Assembly (NCBI GenBank): GCA_965232015.1
Contig: OZ246946.1
Location: forward strand, 620,001-684,000
DNA from: JAJEAO01 sp963667635
GTDB lineage: Bacteria > Acidobacteriota > Vicinamibacteria > Marinacidobacterales > Marinacidobacteraceae
Length of the DNA stretch: 64,000 nucleotides
Direction: 5' to 3'
Both the position numbers and the translations under genes were made by a program. How positions within the stretch are numbered: the first letter of the stretch is position 1; the number at the start of each line of letters is the position of its first letter. Under the pieces are notes generated by a model, which saw only the letters and a program-made list of their open reading frames with translations, ran no database searches and was not told where the DNA came from. Positions 58,640-64,000 of this stretch are shown here, in pieces.

Positions 58640-58900
58640 ATGAGGATCGAGAGCATCGAGCTCCGCAACTACCGGGTCTTCCGCAGGGCGCGGCTGGATC
58701 GCCTTCCCGCGATGGCGGTGCTCGTCGGCGCCAACGGATCGGGCAAGACGACGATGTTCGACGCCTTCCGCTTCCTGAAGGACGCCCTCAAGGACAACGC
58801 GCGAGTGGCCGTTGCGCGACGCGGAGGCTTCCGGGAGCTCCTCAGTCGGGGCGCGCAGGGCCCGATCGCCGGCGCCTTCGTGGGAGACGCAGTGGCATGA
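58640..58900 (+). pseudogene. N-terminal fragment of a RecF/SMC-like AAA ATPase
   Basis: The 86 residues encode IESIELRNYRVFRRARLDRL and a Walker A VGANGSGKTTMFDAF, the standard opening of AAA_21/RecF-type ATPases such as those of defence systems. The frame stops after GGFRELLSRGAQGPIAG, long before Walker B. The stop overlaps the ATG of the LD-carboxypeptidase (ATGA). A deletion has evidently removed the rest. Confidence 0.75.
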
Positions 58901-60027
58901 ATCGGCGAACAGCGCTCGGGCTTCTCGCGTCGGTCGGCGTGGTTCCGAGCGGCTTGGCCTTCGGCCGTCAGCCCGGCGCGTCGCTGATTCGGCCGCCGCG
59001 GCTTCGGGTCGGCGATGTCGTGGGGCTGACGAGTCCGGCGACGGCGGCTTTCGAGACCGACCCCATCGAGGTGTTCATGGACGCCTTCCGGGAAGTCGGG
59101 CTGGAACCGAGGCTCGGCGCCAACTTCTACAACCGGCGCGGCTATTTCGCCGGATCCGACGAGGATCGGGCCGCGGATGTCATGGGCTTCTTCGCCGACC
59201 CGGAAGTGAAGGGCATCTTCGCCCGCGGTGGTTGGGGGTCGGCCCGGGTGCTCCCGCATCTCGACTACGACCTGATCCGCCGGAATCCGAAGGTGCTCCT
59301 CGGCTACTCGGACGCGACGGCGTTCCTCATGGGCGTCCACGCGAAGACCGGCCTCATCACCATGCACGGACCCGGACCCGGGAACCGTTTCTCGACCGAG
59401 CACTTCCGCCGGGTCCTGATGGAGGGCGAGGCCGGGCTGCTGGAGAACCTGCGCGACGAACCGGGCGAATACATCGTGCGTCGCGAGCACCGCATCCGGA
59501 CGATCACCCCCGGCACGGTGCGGGGTCGCCTTCTGGGTGGCAACCTGACCGTGCTCTCTGCGATCGTCGGCTCCGACTACCTGCCGGACTTCACCGGCGC
59601 GATCCTGTTCCTCGAGGACGTGGATGAGGCGGTGTACCGGGTGGACCGGATGCTGACCACGCTTCGGCTCGCCGGGATCCTCGAACGCCTCGCCGGGTTC
59701 GTCTTCGGCCGCTGCACCGACTGCGACCCCTCATCGGGCTTCGGCTCACTGACCCTCGAGGAGGTCCTCGCCGACCACATCGAACCTCTCGGGATCCCGG
59801 CCCTTCGGGGAAGCATGATCGGTCACATCCCCGAGCAGTTCACCCTCCCGATCGGCGGCCCCGCCGAGCTGGACGCCGACGCGGGCACGATCCGCCTCCT
59901 GGAACCTGCCGTCCAGGCGTCAGGGGCGAACGCTCCAAAGGGGCAGAGATCTGTGCAGCCCCTACAACCGGTGCCCAGCGCGTCGCGGCCTCCTGACCGG
60001 ATGCCCTTGGAGAAAGAAGTTGGCTGA
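58897..60027 (+). CDS. LD-carboxypeptidase (peptidase S66) with Tat-like signal
   Basis: S66 serine peptidases trim the D-Ala from tetrapeptides in murein recycling, or cleave microcin-like peptides. The nucleophile is in LLGYSDATAFL; GDVVGLTSPAT opens the Rossmann-like N-domain; IFARGGWGSARVLPHLDYDL and IGHIPEQFTLPIGG supply further conserved parts. The N-terminus MNRRTALGLLASVGVVPSGL indicates export. The last 36 residues (after LLEPAV) are not conserved and overlap the next gene by 8 bp. Confidence 0.88.
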   Translation: MNRRTALGLLASVGVVPSGLAFGRQPGASLIRPPRLRVGDVVGLTSPATAAFETDPIEVFMDAFREVGLEPRLGANFYNRRGYFAGSDEDRAADVMGFFADPEVKGIFARGGWGSARVLPHLDYDLIRRNPKVLLGYSDATAFLMGVHAKTGLITMHGPGPGNRFSTEHFRRVLMEGEAGLLENLRDEPGEYIVRREHRIRTITPGTVRGRLLGGNLTVLSAIVGSDYLPDFTGAILFLEDVDEAVYRVDRMLTTLRLAGILERLAGFVFGRCTDCDPSSGFGSLTLEEVLADHIEPLGIPALRGSMIGHIPEQFTLPIGGPAELDADAGTIRLLEPAVQASGANAPKGQRSVQPLQPVPSASRPPDRMPLEKEVG

Positions 60028-61660
60028 GAAGGTCCTGGATGCCGTTTGCGGTATCCGCGACGGCCTGCGCGCCGGGAACTACCACCGCGAGGCCGACATT
60101 TCGGCCGCGGTTGTCGGACGACTGCTCCTCGCCTTGGGCTGGGGAGTCTTCGAGCCGCAACAGGTGAGTCGCGAGTTTCCGATCGGCCGACGCCGGGTGG
60201 ACTACGCCCTCCACGCGGGCGGCATCCCGGTCGTGCTGCTCGAAGTGAAGGATGTCGGCAAGGCGAACGCGGCTGCCGAGGAACAGCTCTTTCAGTACTG
60301 CTTCCACCAAGGTGTTCCGATTGCGGTCCTCACCGATGGTCGGTTATGGAGGCTCTTCTTTCCGGCGGGGCAGGGGAACTATCAGGAGCGCTGCTTCTGC
60401 GAGGTGGACCTGCTCCGGAACTCCCCCGATCACAGCTCCAGCGCGCTGGAGCGGTTCTTGAGTCGGAGTCTCGTGAAGTCAGGATTGGCTCGCACCGCGG
60501 CAGAGACGGCGCTGAACGAGAAGCGGAGCCAGTCGCTGGCTTCCCGCGCCTTCGGCTCCGTATTGAGCGCCATGCTCGCGGAACCGGATGCCGCCTTGGT
60601 CGAGTCGTTCGTCGGACGGGTGCATCGTGCGACTGGTGTTCGTCCGGGTCGCGACAGCGCCGTCCGATTCCTTCAGGGCAAATCTCCCATACGGGACGAG
60701 TCCTCGCGCTCCGACTCGACACCAGTTCGGGACGCGACACCGGCATCCGATCCGAAACCCCTCTCCGTTTCGCGTCCAACGCCGGACCCTACTCCATCCT
60801 TGACGCTGACGGTCTTCGGTGAGACGAGGACATTCGATACCGCGAAGCAGGTGTTCGTGGAAGCGTTTCGCACGCTGGCGGGCCGCGACGCGGGCTTCTG
60901 TGACCGGTTCGCGGCGCGCCACCCCGGCAGGTCTCGGCGCTACGTCGCGCGGGAGCGAGGCGAGCTCCATCCAGGCGCACCGAAGTTCGCGCGCAGAGAG
61001 AGCAAGGCTCTTCCCGGTGGCTGGTGGCTGGGTACCCAGCTCAGCAACGCCAACAAGCGCCACCTGATTCGCAAGGCCTGCGAGGTCGCAGGAGTCCGGT
61101 ACGGAGACGATCTCGTCGTCAACATCCCGACGACGCCGCGGTCTGCGCCCTCCACACCGAGCGCTCCACCCGAGCCGGATCCTGCCCCGAAGAGCCGGAC
61201 GGTTCCCGTATCGGGCGTCGGTTCCGGGCGATACACCGTTGTGCTGGAGGACGAGACGCGGCGATTCCGGACAGCGAAGGACGCGTTCGTGTCCGTCTTC
61301 GAGTGGTTCGCCGGTCGTGATCCCGGGTTTCTGGAACGGTTTGCGGCCAAGGCAGGGGGTCGGTCGGTCAACCCGGTGGCGAGGGATCAGCGACGTCTCT
61401 ACCTGAAGCGTCCAGAGCGTGGACTCACTGCCTCCGAGCGGCTGCCCGGCGGGTGGTGGATCGCGACGCACAACAGCAGCCCCAAGAAGGAGGCCTTGAT
61501 TCGACAGGGTTGTGAAGTCGCCGAGCTGCGTTACGGCGTGGACGTCCAAGTGAACTTCCCGGTTCGACACCGGACGGCCCAGGCGGTTCCAGAGCCGCAC
61601 GAAGAAGCCTCACCGTACGACATTCGCGACGCGATGAAGCGCCGCAGCCGGGTTCGCTGA
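60020..61660 (+). CDS. HsdR-N-like nuclease-domain protein with two copies of a GGWW domain
   Basis: Residues 1-140 resemble the PD-(D/E)xK domain of type I restriction subunits (HSDR_N): READISAAVVGRLLLALGW, RRRVDYAL (Asp61), VVLLEVKD (Glu75, Lys77) and QLFQYCF. Residues 210-260 are a Ser/Pro-rich linker. Residues 261-369 and 403-513 are two copies of one domain: TFDTAKQVFVEAFRTLAGRD versus RFRTAKDAFVSVFEWFAGRD, and LPGGWWLGTQLSN versus LPGGWWIATHNSS, each ending in an IRxxCEVAxxRYGxDxxVN block. I cannot name the domain. Start TTG 60020. It stands alone, without methylase or specificity genes. Confidence 0.7.
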   Translation: MAEKVLDAVCGIRDGLRAGNYHREADISAAVVGRLLLALGWGVFEPQQVSREFPIGRRRVDYALHAGGIPVVLLEVKDVGKANAAAEEQLFQYCFHQGVPIAVLTDGRLWRLFFPAGQGNYQERCFCEVDLLRNSPDHSSSALERFLSRSLVKSGLARTAAETALNEKRSQSLASRAFGSVLSAMLAEPDAALVESFVGRVHRATGVRPGRDSAVRFLQGKSPIRDESSRSDSTPVRDATPASDPKPLSVSRPTPDPTPSLTLTVFGETRTFDTAKQVFVEAFRTLAGRDAGFCDRFAARHPGRSRRYVARERGELHPGAPKFARRESKALPGGWWLGTQLSNANKRHLIRKACEVAGVRYGDDLVVNIPTTPRSAPSTPSAPPEPDPAPKSRTVPVSGVGSGRYTVVLEDETRRFRTAKDAFVSVFEWFAGRDPGFLERFAAKAGGRSVNPVARDQRRLYLKRPERGLTASERLPGGWWIATHNSSPKKEALIRQGCEVAELRYGVDVQVNFPVRHRTAQAVPEPHEEASPYDIRDAMKRRSRVR

Positions 61661-61986
61661 GGAACAGTGTCGTCTCTGGGAGGCAGTGTGCTCCCTGAAC
61701 AAGATGGTTATCGTTGAGTCGTGTAGTGCAGCCCGCCACAACGCCGTTCGACCACCCGCTGCGCGCGGCGTTCCGACGCGTCACACCGACACGGAGAATC
61801 CGTGTGGACGGGCTCAGGGTCGCCATACCCGCACGACGCCGGGATTCACGTTGACGTATTCGGCCAAGCCACACCCGTTGTTGACTTCGATCTCGGCGCT
61901 CTTGCAGCCTGCTGCTCGGGCGATGGCGGATGCACTCCGGCCAAGCCTGCGGATCTCGTCAGCGAACAGGATCCCGAAGAGCTAGG
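61661..61986. other. 326-bp region without a convincing gene
   Basis: Minus frame 61814-61981 can encode LFADEIRRLGRSASAIARAA followed by GCKSAEIEVNNGCG and ends in VWRP, about 55 residues without a start codon. It may be the tail of a lost gene immediately behind the HigA gene. Nothing else was recognised. Confidence 0.4.
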
Positions 61987-62292
61987 TCATTGCGGTTGCG
62001 CCGCGAGCTGCGGGTCATACCTGTCGACGTTGATGAGGTGCTCCCCTCGCCGGGCCTGGGCCAGGTCGTAGGCGGTCTGACGGCGGAGCCAGAAGGCGGC
62101 GTTGGACCAGCCGGCCTTCTCGAGGCGGATCGCCATGTCCGGCGAGATGGAGGCTCGCCCGTTCACGACCCGGGACAGGGTGTGGCGAGCGACTCCGAGG
62201 ATTCGGGACCCTTCGGTGACGCTGAGACCGAGCGCCTCAAGGCAGTTCTCTCGAATGCTGAGGCCGGGATGCGGTGGGTTGGTCATGGCCAT
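61987..62292 (-). CDS. higA: HigA-family antitoxin
   Basis: The 101-aa protein opens MTNPPHPGLSIRENCLEALG LSVTEGSRILGVARHTLSRV VNGRASISPDMAIRLEKAG, the VapI/HigA helix-turn-helix, and ends in WLRRQTAYDLAQARR. It binds the promoter as repressor and neutralises HigB. It follows the toxin gene by 14 bp on the same strand, the usual higB-higA order. Confidence 0.92.
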   Translation of the reverse strand: MAMTNPPHPGLSIRENCLEALGLSVTEGSRILGVARHTLSRVVNGRASISPDMAIRLEKAGWSNAAFWLRRQTAYDLAQARRGEHLINVDRYDPQLAAQPQ

Positions 62293-62306
62293 GTGGTGTC
62301 TCCTCT

Positions 62307-62585
62307 CTAGTGGTAGTCGACGAGGTCAACGTCGCAGGCGTCTCCCTCGCTGAACCGGAAGATGATCCGCCAGTTCCGCGAAACCCGGATGCTCCAGAAC
62401 CCCTCAAGATTGCCCGTCAGCGGGTGGAGGCCATTGCCGGGCACGTCGAGGTCGGCAGGCTCGCGGGCCGCATCCAGATCAGCGAGGACGAGCGCCGCGC
62501 GTCGCGCCACGTGAACTCCAAGCCGACGGGTATCTCCTTTCTCGTACATGCGCCTGAGTCCTCGGTGGCGGAAGCCTCGAATCAT
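62307..62585 (-). CDS. higB: HigB-type RelE/ParE toxin
   Basis: A 92-aa RelE-fold mRNA interferase: FRHRGLRRMYEKGDTRRL opening, central GNGLHPLTGNLEGFWSIRVS and RNWRIIFRF with the catalytic Arg region, ending VDLVDYH. The gene appears intact. ATG 62585 follows a strong promoter at 5 nt, so the transcript is leaderless. Confidence 0.92.
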   Translation of the reverse strand: MIRGFRHRGLRRMYEKGDTRRLGVHVARRAALVLADLDAAREPADLDVPGNGLHPLTGNLEGFWSIRVSRNWRIIFRFSEGDACDVDLVDYH

Positions 62586-62590
62586 GAACG

Positions 62591-62619
62591 AGTGTACCGC
62601 GTACCGATACGCATATCAA
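62591..62619 (-). promoter_or_regulatory. Promoter and operator of higBA
   Basis: On the minus strand TTGATA (62619-62614), a 17-bp spacer and TACACT (62596-62591) form a near-consensus promoter. The spacer contains the inverted repeat GCGTA-N4-TACGC (62599-62612), a fitting HigA site. The -10 ends 5 nt before ATG 62585. Confidence 0.75.
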
Positions 62620-62797
62620 GACCCTGTACGGGCCCACCCTTGTTGACAGAGGGGGATGTCGGGTGGGGGTGGGGGCTTCCCGGAGCGAGGGTGCCGGAGT
62701 GGAGTCCGTCGAGAGCCCGGGCGCCACGCCATGCTCCGGGGGCGGATCGGATGGCGGATCGGAGGCCTGCTGATCAGGTTGGGCGCCACCCACCCGG

Positions 62798-63229
62798 CTA
62801 CTTCGCAGGAGCAAGCGGATGCCGCCAGCGCAGCCCGGGGAAGCGGGCGAAGTCGCTGTCCGCCGTCACCAGCTCGCAGCCGTGCTCGATCGCCAACGCC
62901 GCCAGATAGGCGTCCGTCACCAGCGGTCCGCGAATCTCCCGGCACAGACCGACGAAGATGTCCCAGTGTCTCCGACCGGGAGCCACGAGGACCGCCCGCG
63001 GATGGGCCACGAGCCTCTCGCAGAATGCGATGGCGACGTCCATGGGAGTGGCTGGGTCGAAGATGCGGTGGTTGGTCACGATCCTGAGAAATCCCGCAAG
63101 AATGACCTCTGCGAGGGCGAAGGGGGCCTGAGAGCCAGTGACCGCGCGCAGCCAGTCTGCGTAGAGTTCATGCTCTGGAGCATCCACGCGATGGGCGTAG
63201 ATCAGGGCGTTGACGTCGGGAAGGACCAT
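62798..63229 (-). CDS. vapC: VapC-type PIN-domain toxin
   Basis: A 143-aa PIN RNase: VLPDVNALIYAHRVDAPEHE holds the first Asp, FALAEVILAGFLRIVTN the Glu, and TDAYLAALAIEHGCELVTAD SDFARFPGL the remaining acids and the TxDxDF motif. All catalytic acids are present. It begins one base after the antitoxin gene ends, so the two are co-translated. Confidence 0.92.
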   Translation of the reverse strand: MVLPDVNALIYAHRVDAPEHELYADWLRAVTGSQAPFALAEVILAGFLRIVTNHRIFDPATPMDVAIAFCERLVAHPRAVLVAPGRRHWDIFVGLCREIRGPLVTDAYLAALAIEHGCELVTADSDFARFPGLRWRHPLAPAK

Positions 63230-63490
63230 CTACTCCTCGCGCATCCTGAAGCGCTCAATGTCCTCCATTTCCAGGAGAGAGGCGGCCTTGTCGACGTTGT
63301 ACTTCGTGAACCGGCCCCCCGCGCCGAAGGTGATCAGCTCAAAGGGCTTCTCTTGGCGGTCCGATGGAGGATCGCGCAAGAAGAGCCGCACCGACTGCTC
63401 GATAAGATGACTGACGGACGCACCCGACTCCGCCGCTCGCTCCTTGAGCTGATCCATGACGTGCCGTTGCATCGTGATCGTCGTCCGCAT
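63230..63490 (-). CDS. vapB: VapB-like ribbon-helix-helix antitoxin
   Basis: The 86-aa protein starts MRTTITMQRHVMDQLKERAA ESGASVSHLIEQSVRLFL, a ribbon-helix-helix domain, followed by KPFELITFGAGGRF, a C-terminal segment seen in VapB proteins that bind this VapC group. ATG 63490 is chosen over an upstream ATG because the extra residues are not conserved. Confidence 0.88.
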   Translation of the reverse strand: MRTTITMQRHVMDQLKERAAESGASVSHLIEQSVRLFLRDPPSDRQEKPFELITFGAGGRFTKYNVDKAASLLEMEDIERFRMREE

Positions 63491-63599
63491 GATGCAGAAG
63501 CATATCGCGACGCATCCGTGCATCAACTCCTTGTGCGATGTAGGAGAGGCCGATGCGACATCCATGCGGAAGACTGGTTCGATCAGGCCGCCTCGTCTG

Positions 63600-63776
63600 C
63601 GAGGACCGGCGCGGAATGAGCCCTTGGACGATGGTTGCGATGATGGTTTCCCCGTCCCGAGTGGCTCGCTCGAAGCGCGCCTCGATCCGCGCCTGTCGCC
63701 TCGATTCCTTTCGTGCGAGGAAGGCTCGCGCCTCGTCGAGAGCGACGCCGAACTTGTTCTGCGCCTGCTCTCTCAC
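63600..63776 (-). pseudogene. Possible 5' remnant of a nucleotidyltransferase gene
   Basis: From ATG 63776 the minus frame encodes REQAQNKFGVALDEARAFLA RKESRRQARIEARFERATRD, a charged helical lead, then ETIIATIVQ. It resembles the N-terminal helix of small nucleotidyltransferases, but the NTase motif itself is missing and the frame becomes meaningless near 63600. Low confidence. Confidence 0.3.
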
Positions 63777-63861
63777 CGAGCCGGGGGAGAGTGGCGCCGC
63801 GCCGCACCTCTACCTGGAGAACCGGTGGAGGGCGGCGCTCCATCCGGGCGCACGCGGCTGA

Positions 63862-64000
63862 TCAGACGATCAGGGTGCGGAGGGCCGAGAGACCCGTGAG
63901 GGCGCGGTGGATGTGCTCCTCGGTGTTGTAGATGTGCGGCGAGAGCCGGAAGCCGCCGGACGTGGAGCCGGCGATGCCGTGATGGTCGTACATCCGGGAG
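63862..64000 (-). CDS. Class V aminotransferase-fold PLP enzyme, C-terminal end only
   Basis: The minus strand encodes the last 45 residues: GGFRLSPHIYNTEEHIHRAL TGLSAL, the conserved end of NifS/class V aminotransferases (R-x-S-P-H-x-Y-N-T-x-E-E). The gene continues beyond base 64000. The exact reaction cannot be told from this part. Confidence 0.75.
   Translation of the reverse strand, partial: SRMYDHHGIAGSTSGGFRLSPHIYNTEEHIHRALTGLSALRTLIV

Noticed and set aside
1..64000. tRNA, rRNA, integrase or prophage boundary
   Set aside because: No tRNA-like T-loop, rRNA stretch, recombinase or phage structural gene was recognised by reading; a covariance scan could still find a small RNA.

Overview
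The window is a strongly GC-rich, gene-dense bacterial chromosome segment. No rRNA, tRNA, integrase, transposase or CRISPR array was seen. The gene set suggests an Acidobacteriota- or Gemmatimonadota-like organism: large secreted BNR/VPS10-type beta-propeller proteins, an ECF sigma / anti-sigma / toast-rack envelope operon, MtaB, NrdR, and a lysylated EF-P with EpmA. This is inference from gene content; the phylum is not fixed by the sequence. Many starts lie only 5-9 nt downstream of a TAnnnT -10 box, which implies widespread leaderless mRNAs.

Layout. 1-1.4 kb: an FAH-family enzyme cut by the window edge, then a PIN toxin with a downstream partner. 1.6-21.9 kb: a defence and toxin island. 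It holds a palindromic 70-bp tandem repeat ahead of a Fic protein; an adenine methylase and PLD/SNF2 helicase pair; an ImmA/IrrE regulator with a DUF4411 PIN-like partner; a VapB with a truncated VapC; a truncated AbiEii with an intact AbiEi; a metabolic block (pyrimidine-dimer glycosylase, RidA, aldo/keto reductase, APC permease); a frameshifted HigB fused to HigA; and a 1261-aa SIR2-domain protein. 22-33.7 kb: M20 peptidase, VPS10-like protein, phosphodiesterase, AAA ATPase, lactate permease and MtaB. 33.9-34.5 kb: Phd/VapC. 34.6-50.2 kb: housekeeping genes (purC, envelope operon, nrdR, formimidoyltransferase, pgpA, cinA, thpR, ribE/ribD/ribBA, efp/epmA). 50.2-60 kb: a second VPS10-like protein, an AttH-type ABC cluster and an LD-carboxypeptidase. 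60-64 kb: a second defence and toxin patch (HsdR-N-like protein with a duplicated C-terminal domain, HigBA, VapBC) and the end of a class V aminotransferase.

The outstanding observation is at 6773-7805. An 18-bp perfect inverted repeat bounds a 1033-bp segment whose minus strand carries the true C-terminus of the upstream methylase and the true N-terminus of the downstream PLD/SNF2 helicase, joined by a TGATG stop/start overlap. Reversing this segment in silico restores both genes (about 1358 and 1058 aa) as a translationally coupled pair. The window therefore shows either the OFF state of a phase-variable restriction-like system, in which one inversion breaks two adjacent genes at once, or an assembly/amplification chimera at the same repeat.

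Other points of note: a one-base insertion that fuses HigB to HigA; a tail-to-tail deletion scar joining VapC and AbiEii; an ECF sigma factor without a canonical start codon; dispersed REP-like palindromes that have entered gene ends; and a nuclease-like protein with two copies of an unnamed GGWW-containing domain.
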